Positions 18,750-29,372 are shown, counted from the first letter of the stretch. The stretch: DNA of 52,494 nt from an uncultured Magnetospirillum sp. (GCF_903853455.1 NZ_CAINTR010000153.1:1-52494), one strand, 5' to 3'. The notes: a model not told the origin generated them from the sequence alone. Made by a program: numbers and translations.

Positions 18750-18938
18750 ATGGACCCGTCGCTGATCGAAATGGTGACCCGCGTGGTCGCGAATGCTCGC
18801 CGGGCCGGCCTGGGGGCCGCGGATCAGCGCGACGCCGCCGTGGCGGCGGTTTGGGCGGCGACGCCGGGCGAGGCTCCGGCCATCGCCCACTTCATCGTCC
18901 AACTGGTCTATCCGAGCGTGGTTGGCCTCGCAGCCTAA
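18750..18938 (+). CDS. Small hypothetical protein, paralogue 2
   Basis: This 62-residue protein is a diverged tandem copy of the preceding small gene. It begins MDPSLIEMVTRVVANARRAG, continues LGAADQRDAAVAAV and ends in a hydrophobic helix (APAIAHFIVQLVYPSVV). ATG 18750 was chosen by alignment; the longer frame from 18687 adds a low-complexity Gly/Glu-rich lead with no counterpart in copy 1. It overlaps the convergent flavoprotein gene by four bases. The function is unknown. Confidence 0.55.
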   Translation: MDPSLIEMVTRVVANARRAGLGAADQRDAAVAAVWAATPGEAPAIAHFIVQLVYPSVVGLAA

Positions 18939-20305
18939 CTGACGATCTTTCCCGGGTTCATGATCCCGGCGGGGTCGATCGCCGTCTTGATCCGGCGCAT
19001 CACCTCCAGCGCCTCGCCGAACTCCTCCTCCAGAAACTCCATCTTGCCGTGACCGACGCCATGTTCGCCGGTGCAGGTACCGTCCATGGCCAGCGCCCGG
19101 CGGACGATGCGGCGGTTGAGGGTTTCGGCTTCGGCGATTTCCTCGGGCCGGTCGGGATCGACCAGCAGCATGACGTGGAAATTGCCGTCCCCCACATGGC
19201 CGACCACGCATGAGATCAGCGACGACGAGGCAAGGTCCTCCTTGGTTTCCAGCAGGCATTCGGCCAGCCGCGAGATGGGAACGCAGGTGTCGGTGGTCCA
19301 GGCGCGGGAGCCGGGGCGCAGCCCCACCCCGGCGTAATAGGCGTTGTGACGGGCGGCCCACAGCCGCGAGCGGTCCTCGGTGCCGGTGGCCCATTGGAAC
19401 TGCTCGGCGCCGAATTCGGCGGCAATGGCCTGGACCCGTTCGGCCTGTTCGCGCACTCCCGCCTCGCTGCCGTGGAATTCGAAGAACAGGGTCGGCGCCA
19501 CCTGGTGGGTGGTCTTGGAGTAGCGGTTGACGGCCTCGACCATCACCTCGTCCATGAACTCGATGCGGGCCACCGGGATGCCGGACTGAATGGTCAGGAT
19601 CACCGTCTGGACCGCCGCTTCCACCGACGGGAATGGGCAGACCGCCGCCGAGATGGCCTCGGGGATGCCATGCAGGCGCAACGTCACCTCGGTGATGATC
19701 CCCAGTGTGCCTTCCGAGCCGACGAACAACCGGGTCAGGTCGTAGCCGGCCGAGGATTTGCGGGCGCGCCGCGCGGTGCGGATCACCTTGCCGTCGGGCA
19801 GAACCACCTCCAGGGACAGCACGTTGTCGCGCATGGTGCCGTAACGTACGGCGTTGGTGCCCGAGGCCCGGGTCGCCGCCATGCCGCCCAGCGAGGCGTC
19901 GGCGCCGGGGTCGATGGGAAAGAACAGGCCACTGTCGCGCAGATACTCGTTGAGCTGCTTGCGGGTGACGCCGGGCTGAACGGTGACGTCGAGGTCTTCC
20001 GGGCGGACGGTCAGCACGGCGTTCATGCCGCTGACATCGATGCAGACCCCGCCCTTCAGTGCCGCCACATGGCCTTCCAGCGAGGTGCCGGTGCCGAAGG
20101 CGATGATTGCCACACCATGGGCGGCGCAGGCCGCGACGGCGGCGCTCACCTCCGCCGTGGTCAGGGCGAATACCACCGCTTCCGGCGGGCAAGGGGGGAA
20201 GTGCGACTCGTCCTTGCCATGCTGGTCACGCACGGCCTGGGCGGTGGACAGGCGGTCGCCGAAGATGACGCCAAGCTGGTCGAGCAGGGATGACGGAAGA
20301 GGCAT
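18935..20305 (-). CDS. FAD-binding oxidoreductase, D-lactate dehydrogenase/GlcD-like
   Basis: This 456-residue flavoprotein of the VAO/PCMH family has an N-terminal FAD-binding domain (VAIIAFGTGTSLEGHVAALKGG, TVQPGVTRKQLNEYLRDSGL, GLFFPIDPGADASLGGMAAT, LFVGSEGTLGIITEVTLRL). The C-terminal domain carries CVVGHVGDGNFHVMLLVDP and GTCTGEHGVGHGK, hallmark of cytochrome-linked D-lactate dehydrogenases and glycolate oxidase subunit D. It probably oxidises a D-2-hydroxy acid and passes electrons to the respiratory chain. ATG 20305 is where family similarity begins. The upstream MFS gene, 34 bases away in the same direction, may supply its substrate. Confidence 0.88.
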   Translation of the reverse strand: MPLPSSLLDQLGVIFGDRLSTAQAVRDQHGKDESHFPPCPPEAVVFALTTAEVSAAVAACAAHGVAIIAFGTGTSLEGHVAALKGGVCIDVSGMNAVLTVRPEDLDVTVQPGVTRKQLNEYLRDSGLFFPIDPGADASLGGMAATRASGTNAVRYGTMRDNVLSLEVVLPDGKVIRTARRARKSSAGYDLTRLFVGSEGTLGIITEVTLRLHGIPEAISAAVCPFPSVEAAVQTVILTIQSGIPVARIEFMDEVMVEAVNRYSKTTHQVAPTLFFEFHGSEAGVREQAERVQAIAAEFGAEQFQWATGTEDRSRLWAARHNAYYAGVGLRPGSRAWTTDTCVPISRLAECLLETKEDLASSSLISCVVGHVGDGNFHVMLLVDPDRPEEIAEAETLNRRIVRRALAMDGTCTGEHGVGHGKMEFLEEEFGEALEVMRRIKTAIDPAGIMNPGKIVS

Positions 20306-20339
20306 ATGGTTCGGCTCTCGGTAAACAGGACAAAAAACT

Positions 20340-21524
20340 TTACGAGGCCTTGCCCATCCGGCGCAAGGCCAGGGCGAGGGCGATCCCCGACAACGACGCC
20401 GGGACCAGCACCAGCCGTGCTCCCTCCCAGCCGAAGGCGACGACGGCGGCGCCCACCGCCACCGGCCCCACCAACTGGCCCACATTGCTGCCCTGCATCA
20501 GCAGGCCCAGGGTGACCGGCACCAGCCGACGCTCTGGAGCGAAGATTGCCGCTCCGCCCAGGATGCAGCCCGGCAGCAGGCCGCCGACCGCCGAGAAGAT
20601 CAGGCACAGGGCATAAGCCATGCCGGCGGGCATGGACGGCGCGAAGATGCCGAGCGACGTCAGGGCGATAACCGTGCTGGCGGCGGCCATGGCGGCCCAA
20701 CGCGGCAGGCCCCGGCGCAGCAACGGTCCGCTGGCGAGGTTGCCGAGGATGTTGGCCGCCGCCACCGCCGCCGCCAGCATGCCCGCCGTGCCCGGTGACA
20801 GCGCCATGCGTTCGATCAGCAGGGTGGGGAGGAAGCCGGTCAGGGCGGCATAGCCGGCGGAATAGGGAATGAAGAGGATGGCCAGCAACAGGGGGGCCGG
20901 CGCCTTGATGGTTCGGGCGATGTCGTGCAGCAGATGACCGGGCGAGATCGAAGCGGGAAGGACCGGATGCGGCATGCGGCGATGAATCAGCAGGGCGTAT
21001 CCGGCCAGCAGCACCGCCATGCTTAGCCACAGGCCGCGCCAGCCGAGCAGGGGCAGGCCGGGGGCGGCCATCATGGCCACCGCGACTCCGAACGGCATGA
21101 AGCTGCCCCACATGCCGAAAGCCGTCTGGCGGTCGTCGGGATGGGTCAGCAAGGTGATCAGGGCGGGGGCCGAAATCACCACCAGCATGTAGCCCACTCC
21201 CTCCACGGCGCGGCTGGTCAGCAGCCAGGGCAGGTCGGGAGCGAGGCCCCCGGCCAGGCTGGCCGCCGACAGCAAAAGCAGCCCGATGGGGAGCATGCGC
21301 CGCGCGCCCAGGCGGGTGACGACGCTTCCCATGCTGGCGCCCGCCGTCGCTCCCAGCAGGGCGAAGATGGATAGGATCCATGAGGCCGCCGAGAGGCCGA
21401 TATGGATCTCGGCCCGGATGAAGGGCAGGGCGATGGGGGCTTTGCCGATCTGGAAGGCGGCGGTCACGCCGGCCCCCACCGCCAGAAGCACGGCGGGCCA
21501 GGACGTCCGGGCGGGTTCGGTCAC
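20340..21524 (-). CDS. MFS transporter
   Basis: This 394-residue protein has about twelve hydrophobic helices. It shows the major facilitator loop 2-3 motif as GSVVTRLGARRMLPIG and the motif-C-like region of helix 5. It is a secondary transporter of unknown substrate. It is upstream of the D-lactate dehydrogenase-like gene in the same orientation with a short gap, so the pair may be an uptake-and-oxidation unit for a 2-hydroxy acid. That link is inference. Confidence 0.88.
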   Translation of the reverse strand: MTEPARTSWPAVLLAVGAGVTAAFQIGKAPIALPFIRAEIHIGLSAASWILSIFALLGATAGASMGSVVTRLGARRMLPIGLLLLSAASLAGGLAPDLPWLLTSRAVEGVGYMLVVISAPALITLLTHPDDRQTAFGMWGSFMPFGVAVAMMAAPGLPLLGWRGLWLSMAVLLAGYALLIHRRMPHPVLPASISPGHLLHDIARTIKAPAPLLLAILFIPYSAGYAALTGFLPTLLIERMALSPGTAGMLAAAVAAANILGNLASGPLLRRGLPRWAAMAAASTVIALTSLGIFAPSMPAGMAYALCLIFSAVGGLLPGCILGGAAIFAPERRLVPVTLGLLMQGSNVGQLVGPVAVGAAVVAFGWEGARLVLVPASLSGIALALALRRMGKAS

Positions 21525-21573
21525 GCGGTGTTCCGCCTTGTCGTCACGTCCTCATGCCCCCGTCGGTCATGGC

Positions 21574-21903
21574 TTAGTTCTTGATGGTCTTGCGGCAGGC
21601 GGTCGCGGCGCGGCGACAGGATTCGGCGCATTCCTTGAGGCGCACGTCTTCCTTGGACAACCTTTCGCAGGCGCTGGCACATTTGTCGCTGACCTCGGCC
21701 GCCACCTGACAGGTGAGGTGATGCAGGCGCGATGAACGCAGCATGAAGTCGGCGGCGGTCTCGTTGATGTCGGCGCAGTCGAGCAGAAGCTGAACCAGCT
21801 CCCACTCCGCCACTTCGCCGCCGTGCTGCAAGCCGTGGATGACGGATTCGGTGCAGGAGCGATGGGCGGTCAGGCACGCTTCAATGCAATCGGTCAACGG
21901 CAT
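21574..21903 (-). CDS. Cys-rich four-helix copper-binding-type protein (DUF326-like)
   Basis: This 109-residue helical protein has ten Cys at positions 6, 10, 17, 43, 65, 75, 79, 92, 96 and 103, mostly as CxxxC pairs on predicted helices (DCIEAC, KCASAC, ECAESC). This is the pattern of the DUF326/Csp family of four-helix bundles that hold many Cu(I) ions in the bundle core. No signal peptide is present, so it would be cytosolic like Csp3. It has fewer Cys than the best-studied Csp3 proteins. A copA-cueR pair lies about 7.5 kb away on the other strand. Confidence 0.8.
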   Translation of the reverse strand: MPLTDCIEACLTAHRSCTESVIHGLQHGGEVAEWELVQLLLDCADINETAADFMLRSSRLHHLTCQVAAEVSDKCASACERLSKEDVRLKECAESCRRAATACRKTIKN

Positions 21904-21952
21904 TTCGGTTCTCCCCTGATGGTCACGATCCTCGGCCGGGCCGAGGGTTTAA

Positions 21953-23056
21953 TTATTCCGCGTAATCGTAGGTTCCATTCTTCCAAACATACACGACGTA
22001 GCCGGGGGCGGCGACGTCGCCCTTGGCGTCGAAGCCGATCCGTCCCAGCGCCGTGTCGAACTTTTCCGCCTTCAGTACGGCGGCGACCTTCTTCCAGTCG
22101 GTGGACTTGGCCTTTTCCGCCGCCTGAGCCCAGGCCTGGATGGTGCCATAGGTGTAAAGGGTATAGGCCTCGGGCTCGTAGTTCTGGGCGCGGTAGTACT
22201 TCACCAGTTCGGCGTTGGCCGGGTTCTTGCGCGGATCGGGGCTGAAGGTCATCAGGGTGCCTTCGCCGGCGGCGCCGGTGATGGCCCAGTATTCCTCGGT
22301 CACCAAGGCGTCGCCCCCCAACAGGACGGTCTTCAGTCCCTGGTCGCGCATCTGGCGCACGATCAGGCCGCCTTCGGTCTTGTAGCCGCCCAGATAAAGG
22401 ACATCGACCTTGGCCTGCTTCAGCTTGGTGACCAGGGCGGAATAGTCCTTCTCGCCGGCGGCGATGGCCTCGTAGACCGTGTCCTTGACCCCCAGCTTGG
22501 CCAATGCCTCGCGGGTCTGGTCGGCCAGTCCCTTGCCGTAGGAGGACTTGTCGTGGACGATGCCGACCACCTTGCCCTTGAAGTGCTTGACGATGTATTC
22601 GGCGGCGACCTGCCCCTGCTGGTCGTCGCGGCCGCAGGTACGGAAGACGTTGGGCAGGCCGCGCTCGGTGAATTTGGGATTGGTCGAGGCCGGCGAAATC
22701 TGGAGGATGCCGGTCTCGGCATAGACGTCGGACGCGGGAATTGACGAGCCGGAGCAGAAATGCCCGGCCACGAACGGCACCTTCTTGGCGGCCATTTCGT
22801 TGGCCACCGCCACCGCCTGCTTGGGATCGCAGGCGTCGTCGCCCATGGCCAGCACCAGCTTCTGCCCCAGCACGCCGCCCTTGGCGTTGATGTCTTCCAC
22901 CGCCTTGACGGCGCCACGGCGGAACTGCTCGCCGAACGCCGCCTCGCTGCCCGACAGCGGGCCGGCCACCCCGATGGTGATCTCGGCGCGGGCAGGGGTG
23001 CCGGCGAAAAGAACGGCGGCGGTTACGCTCAACGCCAGAAGTCTGGTCCTGCTCAT
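21953..23056 (-). CDS. livJ: Branched-chain amino acid ABC transporter substrate-binding protein
   Basis: This 367-residue periplasmic protein has a Sec signal (MSRTRLLALSVTAAVLFAGT, cleavage after ARA). The Peripla_BP_6 family features are EITIGVAGPLSGSEAAFGEQ, VEDINAKGGVLGQKLVL and ISPASTNPKFTERGLPNVFR. Residues resemble canonical LivJ/LivK far more than the Tat-exported protein at 11046, so branched-chain amino acids are a good guess. It belongs functionally with livHMGF at 24146-27846. It is separated from them by a repeat-protein gene on the opposite strand and must have its own promoter. Confidence 0.9.
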   Translation of the reverse strand: MSRTRLLALSVTAAVLFAGTPARAEITIGVAGPLSGSEAAFGEQFRRGAVKAVEDINAKGGVLGQKLVLAMGDDACDPKQAVAVANEMAAKKVPFVAGHFCSGSSIPASDVYAETGILQISPASTNPKFTERGLPNVFRTCGRDDQQGQVAAEYIVKHFKGKVVGIVHDKSSYGKGLADQTREALAKLGVKDTVYEAIAAGEKDYSALVTKLKQAKVDVLYLGGYKTEGGLIVRQMRDQGLKTVLLGGDALVTEEYWAITGAAGEGTLMTFSPDPRKNPANAELVKYYRAQNYEPEAYTLYTYGTIQAWAQAAEKAKSTDWKKVAAVLKAEKFDTALGRIGFDAKGDVAAPGYVVYVWKNGTYDYAE

Positions 23057-23230
23057 CGGGCACTCCTCCCTCGACGGAAAATCATTGGCGCCAGTTTAGC
23101 AGGGCCGCCGGGCGACGCCATGCCCAATGTCGAAGTGACGAAAGTGCTTGAAAAGCGATATCGGTTCGATATACTAATTCCCGACGGCCGCAATCGGCCG
23201 ATCGAGATTTTTCGAGCAGGAGTATCCCCC

Positions 23231-23821
23231 ATGACCACCGAAAAGAAGCCGGACGATTTGGCCGCGACGGTCGCGCCGCCGTCGGCGCCTGCGGCGAAAG
23301 CCGCCAAGCCCGCGAAGGCGGAAAAGCCCGCGAAGGCGGAAAAGCCCGCGAAGGCGGAAAAGCCCGCGAAGGCGGAAAAGCCCGCGAAGGCGGAAAAGCC
23401 CGCGAAGGCGGAAAAGCCCGCGAAGGCGGAAAAGCCCGTGAAGGCTCCGCCCGCACCGAAAGCCGCCAAGCCGGCGAAGGCCCCGGCCGCGCCGAAGGCC
23501 GCGAAAGCCGAAAAGCCTGCCAAGGCCCCGGCCGCACCGAAAGCCGCCAAGCCCGTGAAGGCGGAAAAGCCGGCTAAGCCGGTGAAGGCTCCGGCCGCGC
23601 CGAAGCTCGTCGCCGAAGCCGGGGCGGACGATGCCGCCAAAAAGCTGGGCAAGAAGGACAAGAAGAGGGCGAAGAAGAAGGACAAGAAGAACAAGGAAGC
23701 GGTCATCATTCGCTTCGACGACACCCAGCTCCCCCTGATCGACGCCAGCGCCGAGGCCCTGGGGCTGTCCCGCGCCGCCTGGGTCCGCATGGTGGTGGCG
23801 CAGGCGCTGGCCAAGGGCTGA
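23231..23821 (+). CDS. Lys/Ala/Pro-repeat protein, histone H1-like tail
   Basis: This 196-residue, highly basic, low-complexity protein consists mainly of EKPAKA hexapeptide repeats (about residues 26-70), then PVKAPPAPKAAKPAKA-type variants. A lysine patch (KKLGKKDKKRAKKKDKKNK) precedes a short folded C-terminus VIIRFDDTQLPLIDASAEAL to VVAQALAKG. That C-terminus looks like a small ribbon-helix-helix-type domain. Comparable repeats occur in histone H1-like bacterial proteins such as AlgP, so DNA or RNA binding is plausible. The start at 23231 has AGGAG at 8 nt; the longer frame upstream only shadows livJ. It sits on the opposite strand between livJ and the rest of the liv genes. Confidence 0.75.
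   Translation: MTTEKKPDDLAATVAPPSAPAAKAAKPAKAEKPAKAEKPAKAEKPAKAEKPAKAEKPAKAEKPAKAEKPVKAPPAPKAAKPAKAPAAPKAAKAEKPAKAPAAPKAAKPVKAEKPAKPVKAPAAPKLVAEAGADDAAKKLGKKDKKRAKKKDKKNKEAVIIRFDDTQLPLIDASAEALGLSRAAWVRMVVAQALAKG
23306..23431 (+). repeat. Seven exact 18-bp tandem repeats
   Basis: The unit AAGCCCGCGAAGGCGGAA repeats seven times in perfect tandem and continues into a partial eighth. Each unit encodes six residues, so copy-number change by slippage keeps the reading frame. It is a likely site of length variation between strains. Confidence 0.9.
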
Positions 23822-23822
23822 G

Positions 23823-24145
23823 CTAAAGCTTCCACCAACTGAACGGGCCGGTGCGCTGGATTAGCCAGGGATACTGGTTGGCCATGCGCCTGGTCCGGGT
23901 CAGGCGGAAGGCGGCAAGCGCGATGGCGATGATGATGGCGCTGTCCAGCAGCCACCCCCAGACCGACAGCAACTCGCCCCTGAACAGGGCAAAGCCGAGG
24001 AAGCGGTCGGCGGCTCCCAGCATCAGGCCGTAGGGCAGCACCAGCCACCACGGCCGCCAGGTCGAGGCCAAGGCTTGGCCGGTCATGAAGGCGCAGCCGC
24101 CGAACAGGATCAGGGTCAGGCCGACCAGGACGCCGAGAGAGGTGA

Positions 24146-24149
<4 letters not shown>
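23823..24149 (-). CDS. Small membrane protein of the liv operon
   Basis: This 108-residue protein has three or four hydrophobic segments (LGVLVGLTLILFGGCAFMTG, WWLVLPYGLMLGAA, LLDSAIIIAIALAAF) and a C-terminal QYPWLIQRTGPFSWWKL tail. It overlaps livF by four bases and is therefore the last gene of the liv operon. I recall such small membrane proteins following livF in other alphaproteobacteria, without a known role; this could not be checked here. It may be an accessory subunit. Confidence 0.7.
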
Positions 24150-25700
<1,551 letters not shown>

Positions 25701-25704
<4 letters not shown>

Positions 25705-26930
25705 CGAGGGTCTCCCAGCCGGATGGTGGGCTCGCGATGCGACAGCAAACCGGAGGGCTTCCACAGCATGATCAGCACCATGGCTCCACCGAAGGCCAGC
25801 ATGCGGTATTGCTGCAACTCGCGGAACCATTCGGGCAGGCCCACCAGCAGCACCGCCGCCAGCACGATGCCGATCTGGCTGCCCATGCCGCCCAGCACCA
25901 CGATGGCCAGGATCACCGCCGATTCGATGAAGGTGAAGCTCTCCGGGCTGATGAAGCCCTGGCGGGTGGCGAAGAACGAACCGGCGAAGCCGGCGAACAT
26001 GGCCCCCAGGGCGAAGGCCGACAGCTTGACCGCGGTGGGGTTGATCCCCAAGCTACGGCAGGCGATCTCGTCTTCGCGCAGGGCCTCCCAGGCGCGGCCC
26101 ACCGGCAGCCGGCGGATGCGCAGCGTGAACAGGTTGGTGGCCAGCGCCAGGGCCAGGATCAGGAAGTAAAGGAAGATCACCCGGTGGTCGGCGGAGTAGT
26201 CCAGGCCGAAAAAATCGGCGAAGGTCTGGTGTCCTTCCGGCGCCACCGCCTTGAATGACAGCCCGAACAGGCTGGGACGCTCGATCCCGGAAATGCCCAT
26301 GGGGCCGCCGGTCACGTCCTGCCAGTTCTGCAAGATCACCCGGATGATCTCGCCGAAGCCCAGCGTGACGATGGCGAGGTAGTCGCCCCGCAGCCGCAGC
26401 ACCGGAAATCCCAGCGCCAGTCCGAAGCCGGCCGACAGCATGCCGGCCAGCGGCAGGCAAATCCAGAACGACAGGCCGAAGGTCTGCGACAGTAGGGCGT
26501 AGGAATAGGCGCCGACGGCATAGAAGGCGACGAAGCCCAGGTCCAGCAGTCCGGCCAGTCCGACCACGATGTTGAGGCCCCAGCCCAGCATGACGTAGAT
26601 CAGCACCAGGGTCGCCTTGTCCACCAGGTTGCGGTCGGCGAACGGCAGGAAGGGTAGGACCAGGGCGATCACCGCCAGGATCCAGCCGGCGCCCAGGCGC
26701 AGATTTTTGGTTCCGGCGGGCAAAGCCGGCAAACCGGGCAGGGGGGGGAGCAGGCGGATGACGAGACGGCCGCAAAAGACGATCCCCGCCGCCCAGGCCA
26801 CCAGATCGAAGCGGCCGGCCAGGGTCAGGCCGGTGGCGCTGTCCACCAGCCGGAACCCCAGCATGGGCAATGCCAGGGCGCTGGCGACCAGTCCGGCCAG
26901 GACGGCGTCTCGAAGCGCGGCCGGCAGCAT
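25701..26930 (-). CDS. livM: ABC permease LivM
   Basis: This 409-residue permease has the long LivM form, with an N-terminal extension of about 100 residues containing two or three extra helices, as in E. coli LivM. Core motifs are MLGWGLNIVVGLAGLLDLGF and LREDEIACRSLGINPTAVKL, the ATPase-coupling loop. It lies directly after livH with one base between the genes. Confidence 0.95.
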
Positions 26931-26931
26931 C

Positions 26932-27846
26932 TCAGATCTTCTCCACGTCCGGTCTTCCCAGCAGGCCGGTGGGGCGGAACAGCAGCACCATCACCAGGAC
27001 GCCGAAGGTGGCGACGTCCTTGTACTCGATGGAAAAGTAGCCCGACCAGAACGCCTCGATCAGCCCGATCAGCAATCCGCCCAGCATGGCGCCGGGCAGC
27101 GAGCCGATGCCGCCCAGGACGGCAGCGGTGAAGGCTTTGATCCCGGCCAGGAAGCCGATGTAGAAATCGATCACGCCGTAATACAGGGTCACCATCAGGC
27201 CGGCGACGCTGGCCAGCATCGCGCCCATGACGAAGGTCGCCGACACGATGCGGTCCACGTCGACGCCCAGAAGCGAGGCCATTTTCATGTCCTGTTCGCA
27301 GGCCCGTTGGGCCCGGCCCAGCGAGGTGCGGGTGATCACCCAGGTGAAGCCGGCCATCAGCACCAGGGTCAGGGCCATGATGACCATTTGCAGCCAGTTC
27401 AGCGAAACGGTGAAGTCGTTGCCTTCCATCAGGGTGATGCCGCCGTGGAACACCGGCGGCAGCGGCTTGACCCGCGCGCCTTGGGCCAACTGGCTGAAAT
27501 TCTGCAACACGATGGACACGCCGATGGCGGAAATCAGCGGCGCCAGACGTGGCGCGCCGCGCAACGGCCGGTAGGCGACCCGTTCCACCGTCCAGCCCCA
27601 TAGCGAGGTGAGGATCATGGTGGCGAACAGGGTGATCAGCAGGGCGATGGGAACCGAGGTGCCGCCGATGGTGGTGGCGGCGAGGAAGGCGATCAACGAG
27701 ATGAAGGCGCCCAGCATATAGATTTCACCATGGGCGAAATTGATCATGCCGATGATGCCGTAAACCATGGTGTAACCGATGGCGATCAGGCCATAGATGG
27801 CACCCAGCGTCAGCCCGTTGATCAATTGCTGGAGGAAATATTCCAT
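26932..27846 (-). CDS. livH: ABC permease LivH
   Basis: This 304-residue permease begins MEYFLQQLINGLTLGAIYGL and contains GIIGMINFAHGEIYMLGAF, the LivH N-terminal hallmark, plus RACEQDMKMASLLGVDVDRI as coupling loop. ATG 27846 has a purine-rich ribosome site (AAGGGGGGTGG). It is the first gene of the livHMGF operon, and its promoter should lie in 27847-27999, divergent from the next gene. Confidence 0.95.
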   Translation of the reverse strand: MEYFLQQLINGLTLGAIYGLIAIGYTMVYGIIGMINFAHGEIYMLGAFISLIAFLAATTIGGTSVPIALLITLFATMILTSLWGWTVERVAYRPLRGAPRLAPLISAIGVSIVLQNFSQLAQGARVKPLPPVFHGGITLMEGNDFTVSLNWLQMVIMALTLVLMAGFTWVITRTSLGRAQRACEQDMKMASLLGVDVDRIVSATFVMGAMLASVAGLMVTLYYGVIDFYIGFLAGIKAFTAAVLGGIGSLPGAMLGGLLIGLIEAFWSGYFSIEYKDVATFGVLVMVLLFRPTGLLGRPDVEKI

Positions 27847-27999
27847 CCACCCCCCTTGTTGTACCGATTTCGAGAAACGTACTCGTGGGGGCGATCCTGT
27901 CAACCCGGAAGGCTGACAACCGTTTTGGCATAGCGCTTTTTCATCCCACGCAAGGGCTTCTCTGATACAATTCAGCGGCTTTCAAGGAGAGAGGACCGG

Positions 28000-28926
28000 A
28001 TGCCGCAAGAGTTCATGGACGACGTCATCCGTATCCGCATCGACACCACCCGGGCGGTGGACGCCTTCCTGACTCTGCTGGCGGAGCAGGCCGCCGAGGG
28101 CGAGACGCGGGCGCCGGCCAATCCGGCCGCTACCGCCTTGTGGCGCGAATTGGCTCCGTTCCGGCTGGTCGAATACGCCTATGTGGATGGCGGTGTCGGC
28201 GCCATCGTCGGGGCTTTCATCGGTTTTCCCGATGGCGGGCTGTATTCGGTGGAAGATGATATTCCGGAAGATGCGGTGACCGAATTGGTCAAGGGCAGCG
28301 AGCATCGCGCCGCCGACCTGCCGCCCATCTACGTCTATGTGGTGCTGGAGAAACCGGCGAATCGCGAGGCCATCGACAGCTTCCTGACCGAGCTTTCCTC
28401 CCATGTGGGCCACGCCCTGGTCGGTGTGGTTCCCGGTTCCGACGGCAAGCTCAAGGCCCGGTTCTACGATGCCGAGGGAACCAAGGGCGTGGCGCGGGAA
28501 GGAGATCGCCACCTCGACAAGTCGGCGGTGCTGGGCCGCTTCGCGTCTCGCAGTCAGCGCGTCGATGGGCGGGCCTATGCCTGTCTCACCTATGCCTATG
28601 CCAAGCAGATTCTGGAATTCGCCTCGGCGCCGGACCGCGACGACTTCGTCGCGTGGTCGCGCTCCCTGTGCGATTGGATCTTCGGCCATGGCGACGACGC
28701 GGTCGAACTGGGCTTTCCCGAGGCGCATCGGCCAGCCGAACTGGCTCCGGTTCCCGAGGATGACCGGCCGGTGATTCATCTGGCCGCGCCGAGTTCGTTC
28801 GAGGACGGCGCCGCCTGGACCGGCATCAATTCCGACGCGCCGCCGGAGGACGTCGCGGGGGCGCGGGATTATTGGGCCTATGTCCGCCGGGCGTTGGACG
28901 AGGCCAGGAGCGGGACGGCGTATTAG
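28000..28926 (+). CDS. Hypothetical protein, 308 residues
   Basis: I do not recognise a family for this soluble acidic protein. Residues 1-60 and 100-150 look like two related alpha/beta segments: IRIRIDTTRAVDAFLTLLAE and IYVYVVLEKPANREAIDSFL may be an internal repeat, each a beta-strand followed by a helix. There is no signal peptide, membrane segment or Cys cluster. It overlaps the stop of the convergent receiver-domain gene. It is preceded by a weak AAGGAGAG ribosome site. Confidence 0.75.
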   Translation: MPQEFMDDVIRIRIDTTRAVDAFLTLLAEQAAEGETRAPANPAATALWRELAPFRLVEYAYVDGGVGAIVGAFIGFPDGGLYSVEDDIPEDAVTELVKGSEHRAADLPPIYVYVVLEKPANREAIDSFLTELSSHVGHALVGVVPGSDGKLKARFYDAEGTKGVAREGDRHLDKSAVLGRFASRSQRVDGRAYACLTYAYAKQILEFASAPDRDDFVAWSRSLCDWIFGHGDDAVELGFPEAHRPAELAPVPEDDRPVIHLAAPSSFEDGAAWTGINSDAPPEDVAGARDYWAYVRRALDEARSGTAY

Positions 28927-29297
28927 GCCTTGGCAGCGGCGTCGATGGCGTTGAGGAGGGCGTCCACCTCGAACGGCTTTTCCAGCACCGCCACCGCTCC
29001 CAGCCGGCGGGCGGTGTCGAGGCCCTGGGCCTTTTCCATGCGGGCGCTGCCGCCGGAAATGGCGATGATGCGCGCCGCCGGCAGCATGGTCTGCAATTCC
29101 AGGATGGCCTGGATGCCGTCCATCTCGGGCATGATGATGTCGGTGACGATGATGTCGAAATCCTTGCCGGCCGCGACGATCTCCACCGCCTGAAGGCCGT
29201 TGTCGGCGGTCACGATGTCGTGGCCGCTGGCGCCGAGCACGTCGATCAGCGTGTCGCGCATCAGCTTGGTATCTTCGACGATCAGAATCCGGCTCAT
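28923..29297 (-). CDS. CheY-like single-domain response regulator
   Basis: This 124-residue receiver domain has no output domain. The acidic pair is E8-D9 (ILIVEDT), the phospho-acceptor D53 (VTDIIMPEMDG), the switch Ser S81 (AISGGS) and the conserved K107 (EKPF). It is phosphorylated by a histidine kinase that is not in this window and probably acts by protein-protein interaction. ATG 29297 gives the normal receiver length. It is divergent from copA and convergent with the unknown gene. Confidence 0.92.
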   Translation of the reverse strand: MSRILIVEDTKLMRDTLIDVLGASGHDIVTADNGLQAVEIVAAGKDFDIIVTDIIMPEMDGIQAILELQTMLPAARIIAISGGSARMEKAQGLDTARRLGAVAVLEKPFEVDALLNAIDAAAKA

Positions 29298-29372
29298 GAC
29301 CCCTCGCGGCTCCGTGATGGACCTCCAAGCATAGATAGCGGCATTCCGATGGCGCGGCAAGGACATTGCCCC

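Noticed and set aside
23306-23431. 18-bp tandem repeats as a CRISPR-like array
   Set aside because: The repeats have no spacers between them and are in-frame coding sequence.
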